29,377 bases of DNA from an uncultured Campylobacter sp. (GCA_937965895.1 CALCKS010000274.1:1-29377), one strand, 5' to 3'. Positions 1 to 8,279 are shown, counted from the stretch's first letter. A program made the numbers and translations. The notes: a model not told the origin generated them from the letters alone.

Positions 1-28
1 ATCATCATTGGTGCTTAATTCTTTTAAA

Positions 29-55
29 TAGCGAGCGGATTATGGCCGCTCGCTA
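29..55. terminator. Inverted repeat, likely bidirectional terminator
   Basis: Perfect 10-bp arms TAGCGAGCGG (29-38) and CCGCTCGCTA (46-55) enclose a 7-nt loop. The stem is GC-rich and stands between the window edge and a decayed region. It would suit a gene ending just left of position 18, where a frame-1 TAA occurs, but too little of such a gene is visible to call it. Confidence 0.6.
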
Positions 56-119
56 GCTTGATTTGCTTTCATTTAAATTTGATCCGAATTTATATCACTT
101 AAGTAAAAAACCAAATTCA

Positions 120-300
120 ACTATTTTTATCCACTCGCACGAACGCCCAGTGCATAAACTCTTGCCTCGGTTTATATTTGCCGCTTTACAATCAACCTTG
201 ATTATAAATTCATTCGCGTAGCTAGTTTTAACAAGCCATCGTTGAAGCTGGGCACCTTTTTGTCCCAATGCTCGGCAATTTTTTTGCCAAAGCAGAGCAA
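120..300 (-). pseudogene. Internally deleted copy of the SAM methyltransferase at 2516-3325
   Basis: On the minus strand this matches both ends of the intact methyltransferase gene at 2516-3325. About 180-300 matches the 5' part (the intact region around 3154-3260, encoding the stretch FGKKFAEDWDKKAPSFNEG to KVDF). About 120-180 matches the 3' end (2525-2590, encoding KYKPRQEFMHWAFVRVDK). Roughly 565 bp between them, including the SAM-binding motif, are missing. The remaining reading frame is also shifted, so the residual 86-codon open frame is not a functional protein. This is a decayed paralogue, or a duplicate from a rearrangement, lying 2.4 kb from the intact gene. Confidence 0.8.
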
Positions 301-455
301 GTCTCGGGCTGTTTTTGAAATTTGGCTTTGAAAAATGGGGCAAGCCGCCTAGCATTGCCCGATGAATAATGAGTACAAATATGCCGTTATCTTGGGACTA
401 AAGCTATAAAAGCTAAACATTAAGCAAATCAAGATATAATTTCGCCCCAAACCTA

Positions 456-538
456 GGTAGATGTCCGAGCGGTTTAAGGAGCACGCCTGAAATGCATGTG
501 CGGGGCAACTCGCCGAGAGTTAGAATCTCTCCCCGCCA
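456..538 (+). pseudogene. Damaged serine-type tRNA
   Basis: The D-arm region (GTCCGAGCGGTTTAAGG), a long variable arm (GCGGG-GCAA-CTCGC) and a 5-bp T stem (GAGAG/CTCTC) mark a serine-type tRNA. A GCCA-like 3' end and an upstream TATAAT at 435-440 remain. The acceptor strands do not pair: the 5' side reads GGTAGAT, but only CCC stands between the T stem and GCCA, as if about four bases were lost. The T loop is TTAGAAT instead of TTCGAAT, and the anticodon stem has a C-A mismatch around a loop reading CTGAAAT, whose anticodon would be GAA. I read it as a tRNA-Ser pseudogene; aminoacylation seems unlikely. Confidence 0.7.
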
Positions 539-579
539 TTTTTTAAATCTATTAAATTCACTTAGTGCTGAGGATAGGT

Positions 580-882
580 ATGAAAATTTTATCCTTAGAC
601 GCTAGCGGAAGCCTTGGCGGCTACGTTATAGGCGCGCTCCAAGCCCCTACATAGACTCAGCCAAGATCATAGAAAACTAGGCTCTTGATTACACGCTGAT
701 ACGTCCGCAGTGGTTTAGTAGTGCCAACGAGATAGACTACGAGGTCACGAGCTGGGCAAAAGGGGGAGAAGTTTAAAAATGAAAATGCCCAAATTTCAAG
801 AAAATCTATCGCAAATTTGGTCAAAAGATGCCTGATTGATAGCTTTGGCATAAAAGATAGCCTAGGCATCAACAAAAAATAA
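580..882 (+). pseudogene. Remnant of NmrA-like NAD(P)-binding oxidoreductase
   Basis: The 5' part (580-654) reads MKILSLDASGSLGGYVIGAL and stops at a TAG. It resembles a Rossmann-fold start, with a GxxGxxG-like run. After a large internal loss, frames further on read LDYTLIRPQWFSSANEIDYE, then after a shift ISRKSIANLVKRCLIDSFGI, ending in TAA at 880-882. LIRP and the ISRKSIA stretch are typical of the C-terminal half of NmrA/SDR-type NAD(P)H-binding proteins. A normal member is about 210-220 residues; only about 100 codons' worth remain, in at least two frames. It is not the same gene as the broken oxidoreductase at 27290-27922, whose sequence differs. Confidence 0.7.
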
Positions 883-897
883 ATTTAAAGGAAAAAG

Positions 898-2472
898 ATG
901 ATTGAACACTTACTGCTATTTTTGGCTTTGCTAGCTATCATTATCGCTTTAGTGATGATCTCAAACAGCCTAAAAGTAGCCTATCCGGTGCTTTTAGTTT
1001 TGGGCGGTCTTGCCATTAGTTTTGTGCCAAATTTACCCACCATTAGGATCGATCCAGAGCTTATTTTCATCATCTTTTTACCGCCGCTTCTTTACGAGGC
1101 CGCATGGGCAAACTCGATAAAAGAGCTCTATAAATGGCGCCGAGTGATTGGAAGTTTTGCATTTATCGTCGTTTTTATCAGCGCAGCAGCTGTTGCCGTG
1201 ATAGCAAATTTAGTGATCCCTGGCTTCTCGCTCGCCCTTGGCTTCATGCTTGGCGCCATCGTCTCACCACCAGATGCGGTGAGTACGGCTGCGATCCTTA
1301 AATTTGTCAAAGCACCGCGCAGGATCAGCGCTATTTTAGAAGGTGAGAGCCTTTTAAACGACGCATCATCGCTCATCATCTTTCGCTTTGCCGCAGTGGC
1401 CGTGACGACTGGGCAGTTTATCTGGTACAAGGCGGCTGCGAGCTTTGTCTGGATGGTGGCTGGCGGTGTTTTGGTCGGTCTTGTGGTGGCATTAGTAGCC
1501 TACTTTTTGCATAGGATCTTGCCAACCGATGAGAACAGCGATACGATCATGACGATCACGACGCCTTATGTCATGTATATTTTGGCTGAGGAGCTTGGCG
1601 CGAGCGGCGTTTTGGCGGTGGTTTGCGGCGGACTTTACCTCTCGACAAAACGAAACGAAATTCTCACCGCTTCAACAATGATCCACGCTGTGCCCGTTTG
1701 GAACAACTTTATCTTCTTGCTAAACGGCCTTGCCTTTACCATGATCGGCCTTGATCTACCTCAAATTTTAGACGGGCTAAAGCATAGTGGCGTATCGCTG
1801 CTTGACGCGCTATCTTACGGCGTTTTGGTGACTGCCGTGCTCATCGTCATTCGTCTCATGGCATCATACGGAGCCGTTTATATCACGATGTTTATGAAGC
1901 GCTTTATCAGCGTGGCGGATGATCGCAATCCAGGCAAAGCGACGCCGTTTATCGTCGGCTGGGCGGGCATGAGAGGCGTAGTCTCACTAGCTGCGGCACT
2001 CTCTATCCCCGCTATGGCTGGTAGCGAGCCGTTTCCGCATAGAGATCTCATCTTGTTTATCACCTTTGTCGTTATCTTGCTAACGCTCGTAGTTCAAGGA
2101 CTAACTCTGCCACTACTTATAAAAAGTGTCAAATTTCCAGACTTTAACGACCACATGCCAAACGAGCTAGCCAGAATCAAGATAAAAAAGGCGATCGCCG
2201 AGGTTTCGCTTAAATTTCAAAGCGAGAAATTTTGCAATGAGGAGAATTTCTTGTTTCAGAAACTCAAAGAAGTTTGGAATTTCGAGCTTTCAAATGAAAA
2301 TTTCGAGATCAGCGACGAGGTCAGGCAAACCTATTTTGAGATCCTAAATGAGCAGCGAAAGGCACTTCTCGAGCTAAACAAAGACCCAAAAATCGACGAA
2401 GAGATCATCAGGACCTTTTTGTATCACATCGACCTTGAGGAGCAAAGGTGGCAGGAGCATAAAGAGCACTAA
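898..2472 (+). CDS. CPA1-family Na+/H+ antiporter (NhaP-like)
   Basis: A 524-residue inner-membrane protein expected to exchange Na+ (or K+) for protons. The first ~410 residues are hydrophobic, with about 12 membrane segments. Family motifs include GAIVSPPDAVST near residue 119, with the ion-binding aspartate at D126, and EGESLLNDASSLIIF near 148 (N154/D155). A further conserved stretch is GWAGMRGVVSLAAALSIP near 354. The last ~100 residues are charged and presumably cytosolic. The ATG follows AAAGGA (887-892) by five bases. The upstream sequence is pseudogene, so its promoter may lie within or before that debris. A stem-loop overlaps its stop codon, so it is probably transcribed alone. Family assignment is firm; the ion preference is not. 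Confidence 0.92.
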   Translation: MIEHLLLFLALLAIIIALVMISNSLKVAYPVLLVLGGLAISFVPNLPTIRIDPELIFIIFLPPLLYEAAWANSIKELYKWRRVIGSFAFIVVFISAAAVAVIANLVIPGFSLALGFMLGAIVSPPDAVSTAAILKFVKAPRRISAILEGESLLNDASSLIIFRFAAVAVTTGQFIWYKAAASFVWMVAGGVLVGLVVALVAYFLHRILPTDENSDTIMTITTPYVMYILAEELGASGVLAVVCGGLYLSTKRNEILTASTMIHAVPVWNNFIFLLNGLAFTMIGLDLPQILDGLKHSGVSLLDALSYGVLVTAVLIVIRLMASYGAVYITMFMKRFISVADDRNPGKATPFIVGWAGMRGVVSLAAALSIPAMAGSEPFPHRDLILFITFVVILLTLVVQGLTLPLLIKSVKFPDFNDHMPNELARIKIKKAIAEVSLKFQSEKFCNEENFLFQKLKEVWNFELSNENFEISDEVRQTYFEILNEQRKALLELNKDPKIDEEIIRTFLYHIDLEEQRWQEHKEH

Positions 2473-2498
2473 ACTTGCTCAAATTTATGAGCAAGTTT
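2471..2498. terminator. Stem-loop terminator at the antiporter stop codon
   Basis: Perfect 11-bp arms AAACTTGCTCA (2471-2481) and TGAGCAAGTTT (2488-2498) flank a 6-nt loop. The first arm overlaps the TAA of the antiporter. The convergent methyltransferase ends at 2516, so this hairpin can serve both directions. Confidence 0.75.
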
Positions 2499-2515
2499 AG
2501 ACATATGCTTTAAAT

Positions 2516-3325
2516 TTAGGCTCTATTTGCCTTATCCACTCGCACGAATGCCCAGTGCATAAATTCTTGCCTTGGTTTGTATTTGCCGCCGTTAAAATAC
2601 TCCGCCAGCCGCGCCTCCTCAGCTTCGCTTAGCTCGCCGCCAAGCCCCCAACGCGTCTTTTGGATGAGTTCCTCAGCACTCGAAGCAGGACCCGCATGAC
2701 ACCGGGCTTTGATGTAGCTCAGGCTCGGCAGATAGCCCATTTGAAACAAGATGTTTAAAAGATAGACGAAATCGGGCTTTTGCTCCACTTCGCGTCCTAT
2801 CGCGTCCAAAATATCCCCGTCCACGAAGCTGCCGCCCACCTTAAACGTGATGTAAAGCGATTTTTTGGTCTTCGAAAGAAGCTTGCTAAGCGCAGCTTTT
2901 AGATCGTCCACCTCAAGACAGCGCGAGGCCAAAACCACGTCGCACTCAGGCACGTCCGACCAGTCGTCCTCGAAGGCTTTTTGTGCAAATTTAACATTTT
3001 TCGCGCCGTAAATTTGAGCATTTTCGCAGGCAAACTCTAGCATCCTCGGCGAAAAGTCGTAGCCGTAAATTTGATCTACTTTTTTGGCTGCCAGCACGCT
3101 TAGCGCGCCCGCTCCGCACGCAAAGTCAAGCAACGTAGAAACGCCCGTAAAATCAACCTTATCTATAAATTCTCGCGCGTAGGCGCTTTTCATCACACCC
3201 TCGTTGAAGCTGGGCGCCTTTTTGTCCCAGTCCTCGGCAAATTTTTTGCCAAACGAGCTTCTTGCCTTTTGCGCCTTATAAAGCGCGTCAAAGTCGATCT
3301 CGTCGTAGTTTGAAGGTAAAATCAT
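2516..3325 (-). CDS. Class I SAM-dependent methyltransferase in metal-uptake operon
   Basis: A 269-residue cytosolic methyltransferase of the UbiE-like Rossmann type. SAM-binding motif I is LLDFACGAGALS at about 65-76; an acidic residue follows at the end of strand 2 (IYGYD, about 86-90). Strand 4 reads VVLASRCLEV. Its ATG overlaps the stop of the ATPase gene by four bases (ATGA), so it is translationally coupled to a FecCD-type ABC transporter. That placement suggests it acts on the imported chelate or on intracellular metal handling, but the substrate cannot be read from sequence. A second, internally deleted copy lies at 120-300. The fold call is strong and the role is inference from context. 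Confidence 0.85.
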   Translation of the reverse strand: MILPSNYDEIDFDALYKAQKARSSFGKKFAEDWDKKAPSFNEGVMKSAYAREFIDKVDFTGVSTLLDFACGAGALSVLAAKKVDQIYGYDFSPRMLEFACENAQIYGAKNVKFAQKAFEDDWSDVPECDVVLASRCLEVDDLKAALSKLLSKTKKSLYITFKVGGSFVDGDILDAIGREVEQKPDFVYLLNILFQMGYLPSLSYIKARCHAGPASSAEELIQKTRWGLGGELSEAEEARLAEYFNGGKYKPRQEFMHWAFVRVDKANRA

Positions 3326-4071
3326 AATCTATCCTCGTATCTTTCGTAGTTTATGCCGTAGATTTTATCGATATTTTCGGCGTTTATGAGCTGCTCGCTG
3401 CGCCCGAAGGCTAAAATTTCGCCGTCTTTTATAAATAGCGTCAAATTTGAAACAAACTTCGCGTGGCGTGGGTAGTGCGTCGTCTGCACGAAGGTATAGC
3501 CCTCGTCGCCTAGCGCCTTTATCATCTCGAGCAGCCTAATTTGATTGCCAAAATCCAGCCCGTTAGTCGGCTCGTCCATAAAGATCACTTTCGCGCCCTG
3601 AACCAGCGTGCGTGCGATGTACGCCAGCTGCCGCTCGCCGCCGCTGACCTTTGTGTAGGGCGCGTTTTTTAGATGCGCGATACCCATCTTTTCCAGCGCC
3701 TGTTCGGCTAGCTTTTTATCCGCTGCGCTAAAGCTGGAAAACAGCGGCATCCTGCACAGTGCGCCTATCAGCGCAACGTCAAAGACGCTGTAGTCATAGG
3801 ACGGCGCGTGCGTCTGCGGCACGTAGGCGACGAGCGAGGCGAGCCCCTTTTTGCCGTAGTCGCGCACGCTTTTGCCGCCGATTAGCACCTCGCCTTCAAA
3901 TTTTAAAAATCCGATCATTATGCGAAGCAGGGTGCTTTTGCCGCTGCCGTTGGCGCCTAGGATACTTAGCGTATCGCCCGTCGCGACGTCAAAGCTGATG
4001 CCCTTTAGCACGGGCTTGCCCTGGTAGGCAAAGCGCAAATTTCGCACTTCTATCAAATTTTCTCGCATCAA
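3322..4071 (-). CDS. ABC transporter ATP-binding protein, iron/metal-chelate type (FecE-like)
   Basis: A 249-residue ATPase that would power import through the permease encoded just upstream. Walker A is GANGSGKST at about 39-47, the Q-loop lies near VPQTH (84-88), and the signature is SGGERQ at 143-148. Walker B is KVIFMDEP (161-168) and the switch histidine is in QTTHYPRH near 196. Its length and motifs match the FecE/FepC/BtuD group that serves siderophores, haem, cobalamin or nickel chelates. Its start overlaps the permease stop by four bases, and its stop overlaps the methyltransferase start, so three genes are translationally coupled. Confidence 0.93.
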   Translation of the reverse strand: MMRENLIEVRNLRFAYQGKPVLKGISFDVATGDTLSILGANGSGKSTLLRIMIGFLKFEGEVLIGGKSVRDYGKKGLASLVAYVPQTHAPSYDYSVFDVALIGALCRMPLFSSFSAADKKLAEQALEKMGIAHLKNAPYTKVSGGERQLAYIARTLVQGAKVIFMDEPTNGLDFGNQIRLLEMIKALGDEGYTFVQTTHYPRHAKFVSNLTLFIKDGEILAFGRSEQLINAENIDKIYGINYERYEDRL

Positions 4072-5069
4072 AAGCTCCTCTTGGCGCGGCGCAGCACGAT
4101 GATAAACATTGGGATGCCAAACAGCGAGGTGACGATGCCGATGGGGATCTCAAAGGTAAAAATGAGCCGCGAGAAGCTGTCGCAAAAGAGCAGAAATATC
4201 GCGCCGATCATCGCCGAGCTAGCTAAAACCGCGCGGTTGTCGGCGCCGAAGATAAAGCGCGCGATGTGCGGCACGATAAGCCCGATCCAGCCGATGATGC
4301 CTGCAATCGTCACGCTAAGCGCGCTAACGAAGGTCGCGACTAGGATGATGAAAATTTTAACCCGCGTCGTGTTTACGCCCAGGCTCTTTGCCTCCTCTTC
4401 GCCAAGGCTCAGCGCGTTTAGGTATTTGCCGCTAAGCGCCAGCAGTAAAATGCCCGCGCACATCGGCAGGATCGAAATTTGAATAAAGCTCTTAGACGCA
4501 AAGCCCAGGCTTCCCATCAAAAAATAGGTGATCGCCGGGAGCGCGTCGTTCGGGTCTGCGGCGTATTTTAGCACCGAGAGCAGCGAGGTAAAGAGCGAGC
4601 CGCTGATGACGCCGCCAAGAACCAGCACGATGACGCTACCGCTACGCGAATACAGCGCCGAGACGCCCAGCGCCACGGCTACGGCAAGAAAGCCGAAGCT
4701 AAAGGTGCTAAGCTGGATGAGATATTCGTTAAATTTGAAAAACATCCCGACCGCAGCGCCAAAACCCGCGCCGCTTAGAACGCCTAGTATCGAGGGGCTA
4801 ACGAGCGGGTTAACAAACATCGCCTGATACGCCGCGCCGCTGATCGCGAGGCTCGCGCCGATGAGCACGCAGGCAAGTATGCGCGGCAGGCGGATCTCGA
4901 GCAGGAGCGTGTGCATGACCTCGAAATCTTTTAAGCTTTCGCCTCGCAGCAGTGCCGTGACGTAGCGTGCGTAATCGCCCGCGCTAAAGCCGTATTTGCC
5001 AAGCAGCAGCGAGCCCGCAACGCAAAGCGCTAGTAGCAGGGCTAAAAACGCAAACGCCCTTTTGCTCAT
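4068..5069 (-). CDS. FecCD-family ABC transporter permease
   Basis: A 333-residue inner-membrane permease of the FecCD/BtuC family with about ten hydrophobic segments. Typical family stretches are LRLPRILACVLIGASLAISG-like (here EIRLPRILACVLIGASLAI, near 56-74), NPLVSPSILGVLSGAG, the GLIVPHIAR coupling helix near 268, and a C-terminal FGIPMFIIVLRR. A single permease implies that a homodimer forms the channel. It begins 10 bp after the binding-protein gene and overlaps the ATPase start by four bases. Substrate class is iron siderophore, haem, cobalamin or nickel chelate; the sequence does not decide among them. Confidence 0.93.
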   Translation of the reverse strand: MSKRAFAFLALLLALCVAGSLLLGKYGFSAGDYARYVTALLRGESLKDFEVMHTLLLEIRLPRILACVLIGASLAISGAAYQAMFVNPLVSPSILGVLSGAGFGAAVGMFFKFNEYLIQLSTFSFGFLAVAVALGVSALYSRSGSVIVLVLGGVISGSLFTSLLSVLKYAADPNDALPAITYFLMGSLGFASKSFIQISILPMCAGILLLALSGKYLNALSLGEEEAKSLGVNTTRVKIFIILVATFVSALSVTIAGIIGWIGLIVPHIARFIFGADNRAVLASSAMIGAIFLLFCDSFSRLIFTFEIPIGIVTSLFGIPMFIIVLRRAKRSF

Positions 5070-5079
5070 TTTTCTTTAC

Positions 5080-6096
5080 TCACTCGGCACCCCGCCCTAA
5101 AATTTTATAAATTTGCTCGCGCGTTTCGGAAACCATATCGAATTCAAACGCTTCGGGGTAGATTAAATTTACCAGCCATTTTAGCCCCAAAAACCTCATA
5201 AATGAAGGCGGGCGGTCAAACCACGAAAAGGGCTCGCGCGGGATGTAGTAGGCTTTTTTGTTTTTCACCGCGCCCAGTAGCTGCCACTTCGGATCGCCGT
5301 AAATTTTATCAAACAGCTCCTTTTCGTAGATGAGAATGACGTCGGGATCGTATTTTACGAGCTGCTCGAAGCTGATCTTTACGCAACCGAAGGATTTGGC
5401 GTTTGGATCCTCGCTACATTTATGCACGTTTTGCGCGCCGGCTCGCTCGATGAGCGTCGCGTGCCATGAGCCCTCACACTCGGTGGCTAGCCCGTTGCTG
5501 CCCTGCGCGTAGTAAATTTTCACCTTTTGCAGATTATTTTTCCTGATGTATTCTTCGATCTGCGCGGTTAAATTTAGCGACTCTTTCGCATAGTTTATGA
5601 GACGTGCGGCGCGCTCCTGTTTACCCGTTACTTCGCCTAAAATTTCAAACCCATCCAAGTAGTCCTCGAGCTGCACCGTGCTCAGATATAACATCGGCTT
5701 TTTGATAGAGCCGAAAACCTCGCTCATCTTTTTAGTGTTGCGCGAGCTTGCGTTTACGAGGATGAGCTCGGGGTTTAGGCGCAGCAGCATCTCGACGTTT
5801 GGAATTTTACCCTGGCCGAAAAAGCCGCCCACGACGGGCTGCTCTTGCACCTCTTTTTTGACGTAGAGCCGCTCGTAGTCGTTCCATTCGAAATTCGTGC
5901 CGCTGATTTTAGCGGGATCAAGCGCGTAGAGCATATATAAAAGCGGCGGCGAGCTGGCGTAAATTTTAGACGGAGTGCCTTGCAGCTGGCCTATGTTTTC
6001 GCTGTTTTGAGCGATGTAGTCTTTGACCTGCCCAGGCGTCATCGCAAAGCAAAAGCCCAAAAACGCAAAGAAAAAGAGGATAAATTTTTTAAACAT
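5080..6096 (-). CDS. Periplasmic metal-chelate binding protein (FecB/CeuE-like, TroA-fold)
   Basis: A 338-residue periplasmic binding protein. It starts with a Sec signal (MFKKFILFFFAFLGFCFA); the cysteine at 16 does not sit in a good lipobox, so I expect a soluble rather than lipid-anchored protein. The body has the two-lobe FecB layout: SKIYASSPPLLYMLYAL, then VEMLLRLNPELILVNAS, then a second lobe with EQLVKYDPDVILIYEKE and the C-terminal stretch FSWFDRPPSFMRFLGLKWL. From memory, that last stretch resembles CeuE-type proteins of Helicobacter, some of which have been linked to nickel or cobalt rather than iron. The substrate is therefore open. It is the first gene of the binding protein-permease-ATPase-methyltransferase operon. 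Confidence 0.9.
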   Translation of the reverse strand: MFKKFILFFFAFLGFCFAMTPGQVKDYIAQNSENIGQLQGTPSKIYASSPPLLYMLYALDPAKISGTNFEWNDYERLYVKKEVQEQPVVGGFFGQGKIPNVEMLLRLNPELILVNASSRNTKKMSEVFGSIKKPMLYLSTVQLEDYLDGFEILGEVTGKQERAARLINYAKESLNLTAQIEEYIRKNNLQKVKIYYAQGSNGLATECEGSWHATLIERAGAQNVHKCSEDPNAKSFGCVKISFEQLVKYDPDVILIYEKELFDKIYGDPKWQLLGAVKNKKAYYIPREPFSWFDRPPSFMRFLGLKWLVNLIYPEAFEFDMVSETREQIYKILGRGAE

Positions 6097-6123
6097 TTTT
6101 CGCCTTTAGAATAATTTTGTAAA

Positions 6124-6160
6124 GTATAGCTAAAGAAATTTTAAAATAGATTTTATTATA
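6124..6160 (-). promoter_or_regulatory. Candidate promoters for the ABC/methyltransferase operon
   Basis: Two -10-like boxes read on the minus strand: TATAAT at 6155-6160 and TATACT at 6124-6129, both in an AT-rich stretch ahead of the binding-protein gene. A stem-loop at 6181-6209 separates this operon from the receptor gene, so separate initiation here is plausible. No -35 is expected to be clear in Campylobacter. Confidence 0.45.
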
Positions 6161-6180
6161 TAAATAGAGTCAAATTTTAA

Positions 6181-6209
6181 GCGGAATCGCCCTTTTTAAA
6201 GCGATCCGC
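6181..6209 (-). terminator. Stem-loop between receptor gene and ABC operon
   Basis: GCGGAATCGC (6181-6190) pairs with GCGATCCGC (6201-6209) with one bulged base, just after the receptor stop codon at 6224. The flanking sequence is only weakly U-rich, so termination may be partial and allow some read-through into the transporter genes. Confidence 0.55.
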
Positions 6210-6223
6210 CTGGCAAATTCTCA

Positions 6224-8197
6224 TTAGAATTTATATCTTAAATTCGCAAAAAACACCCTTTCCTCTTCCGGATAACCTTCTCTATACTCGTAGTTTTTAT
6301 CAAACAAATTTGATATACCCGCCTCGACGCTTAGGCTTTCGGTAGGTTTGTAGATAAATTTGACATTTGTTGCGCCAAAGCCCGCAAGTTTTGTTACTTC
6401 GTAAGAGTTTGAGTATCGGCTCGAGATCATATACTGCGAAGCGTAAATGCTAAATTTAGGCACGATCTTGTAGTCTACGTAAGCAAAAGCCTTGTGTTTA
6501 GGTATGTCGTAAACTCTACTATCGGCGCCACTTTTATATTTCGCGCTGATATAGGTGTAGTTGCCGCCTAGCTCCAAATTTTGCCCCGCAAAATATGTCG
6601 CGCCAAGCTCAAAGCCCTTGTATTCGGCTTTATCGACGTTTATGGCTTGAGCTAGCTTTTTGCCGCCTATGATGATATTATGCTCGCCGATAGCGTCTTT
6701 AACCTTAGAGTAAAATAGCGCCGTCTCCAGTCTCAAAGCCTCGCCGAAGCTTCTTTGATAGCCGACTTCGTAGTGATTGGCGACCTCAGGCTTTAGGTAT
6801 GGATTTGGCTCGTTGCGGCCGAAGCGTTTTGAGTAGCGTTCTTTCATACTAGGAAAATAGGTCTTTTTAGCAAAGCTAACGCTAAACTCGTCGTTGCCGT
6901 CAAAGCTGTGTTTGATTGCGGCTTGGTAGTTAAAGGCGTGACGTTTGGCGACCTCAAAATCGTAAAGCGTGTTTTTGTTTGATATTATCTTGCCGTACTC
7001 TTGGGCTTTGATCGCATCTCTAGTATCGTAGCTCACGCCTAAAATCAGCCGCGTAAAATCGGTAAATTTGTAGGTGTTTTCTAGCGCAAAGCTGTAGGTT
7101 TTATCCTGATACGTCTGCACAGGCTCGCCGTCGTCATGCTCTTTGTGCTCGTCAAATTTATAGTTAACTGAAAATTTTAGCGTATCTCTATCGCCGATAT
7201 CGCCGCCTATCTCTGTGCCAAATCCATAGCCTTTATCACGGTAATGGCTGTTAAACATCGCGGGCTTGATGCCGTTTAGGTCGTTTACAAATTTGTCGTA
7301 AAAGGCTTTGGTGTTTATATATAGATTGTTTTCAAACTGCGTATGAGATAGCCAATATATGCTTTCTTTATCCCATCTCGGCCACTCCAAGAAGCGTTTT
7401 GCCATGTTGTATCTGGCGTAACGGCCCGTATAGTACGGCTGCTCTTTTTCGCCTTTTTGATTGATATAGGCGATCGCATATTCGTCGGTCTCGTTTGGCG
7501 TGAAGCCGAATTTTATATCAAATTTCTTATCGCGCTGCACGGAGTTATCGCGTCTGCCGCCGTCTTCGTTGCGAGTAACGCCCGGTTTAAAGCCGTGAGA
7601 CATCTGCTGCCCCGCATCCTCCATATAGCTACCGCCGGCTTGCACGTAAAATAGCTCTTGCTTGGTGCCGATACTGAAATCAACGTTGTTGCCGTAGGTC
7701 TTGGCGTTTCTACCCGTCTCAAAGCCGTAGCTGACACTACCCTCAAGCTCTTTCGTCGGTTTTTTGGTGATCAAATTTATAGCTCCACCCATAGTGTTTG
7801 AGCCGTAGAGCACGGAGCTAGAGCCCTTTGAGATGTTGATTTGGCTTAGATCAAATGTCGTAAATCGTCCAAAGTCCGCGTTGCCGTCATACGGGATATA
7901 AACGGGAATACCGTCGATATAAAGTGGCACTCTGCGCGCGTCAAAGCCGCGAACGTAGAAATTTTGCTCTGCGCGCGGACCCTTTTTATCCACATAGACG
8001 CCCGGCGTACTATAAGCGACTTCCGAGAGGCGCTTTATCTCGTCTCGTTGCAACTTTTGTTCGTCTAAAACTACGGTGTTTGTGTCGCTTTTTTGTACGC
8101 CGCCTACACTTTCTACGACTTCGACTTGCCCTAGCGTAAATACTTCGCCGTGCAGAGCCATCGCAGCACAGCAGGCGATCAGGCTAATCCTTTTCAT
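6224..8197 (-). CDS. TonB-dependent outer-membrane receptor
   Basis: A 657-residue outer-membrane receptor that would import a metal chelate using TonB energy. Residues 1-17 form a signal peptide. A short TonB-box-like stretch (GQVEVVES) follows. The plug domain spans about 35-150 and contains the family motifs NFYVRGFDARRVPLYIDGIP and SSSVLYGSNTMGGAINLITK. The rest is a 22-strand barrel with alternating aromatic residues, ending in the terminal phenylalanine of FANLRYKF. It lies upstream of, and in the same orientation as, the FecCD-type ABC operon, which makes it the outer-membrane part of that system. The ligand may be a siderophore, haem, cobalamin or nickel chelate. The 5' leader is short (about 20 nt from the likely TATAAT). 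Confidence 0.93.
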   Translation of the reverse strand: MKRISLIACCAAMALHGEVFTLGQVEVVESVGGVQKSDTNTVVLDEQKLQRDEIKRLSEVAYSTPGVYVDKKGPRAEQNFYVRGFDARRVPLYIDGIPVYIPYDGNADFGRFTTFDLSQINISKGSSSVLYGSNTMGGAINLITKKPTKELEGSVSYGFETGRNAKTYGNNVDFSIGTKQELFYVQAGGSYMEDAGQQMSHGFKPGVTRNEDGGRRDNSVQRDKKFDIKFGFTPNETDEYAIAYINQKGEKEQPYYTGRYARYNMAKRFLEWPRWDKESIYWLSHTQFENNLYINTKAFYDKFVNDLNGIKPAMFNSHYRDKGYGFGTEIGGDIGDRDTLKFSVNYKFDEHKEHDDGEPVQTYQDKTYSFALENTYKFTDFTRLILGVSYDTRDAIKAQEYGKIISNKNTLYDFEVAKRHAFNYQAAIKHSFDGNDEFSVSFAKKTYFPSMKERYSKRFGRNEPNPYLKPEVANHYEVGYQRSFGEALRLETALFYSKVKDAIGEHNIIIGGKKLAQAINVDKAEYKGFELGATYFAGQNLELGGNYTYISAKYKSGADSRVYDIPKHKAFAYVDYKIVPKFSIYASQYMISSRYSNSYEVTKLAGFGATNVKFIYKPTESLSVEAGISNLFDKNYEYREGYPEEERVFFANLRYKF

Positions 8198-8224
8198 TAA
8201 TAGCTCTTTGGAAATGAAATTTTT

Positions 8225-8279
8225 ATTATATATTTTGTAAAATACGTTTTTAACGAAGTTTATATTATTAAAATATAAA
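8225..8279 (-). promoter_or_regulatory. Receptor promoter with AT-rich palindrome
   Basis: On the minus strand TATAAT at 8225-8230 sits about 27 bases before the receptor ATG. Upstream, TTTATATT (8259-8266) and AATATAAA (8272-8279) form a perfect 8-bp dyad with a 5-bp spacer, placed where an operator would control this promoter. The region is very AT-rich, so the dyad could be chance. It does not match a recognisable Fur consensus. Confidence 0.4.

Noticed and set aside
1..18. C-terminal end of an upstream gene (IIIGA then stop)
   Set aside because: Five codons are too few to support a gene, even though a terminator follows.
657..875. 72-codon minus-strand frame in the decayed oxidoreductase
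   Set aside because: The plus strand reads as fragments of an NmrA-like protein, which explains the sequence better.
3759..3998. Arginine-rich 79-codon plus-strand frame
   Set aside because: It is a shadow of the ABC ATPase on the opposite strand; the arginine and alanine richness reflects the GC-rich codons of that gene.
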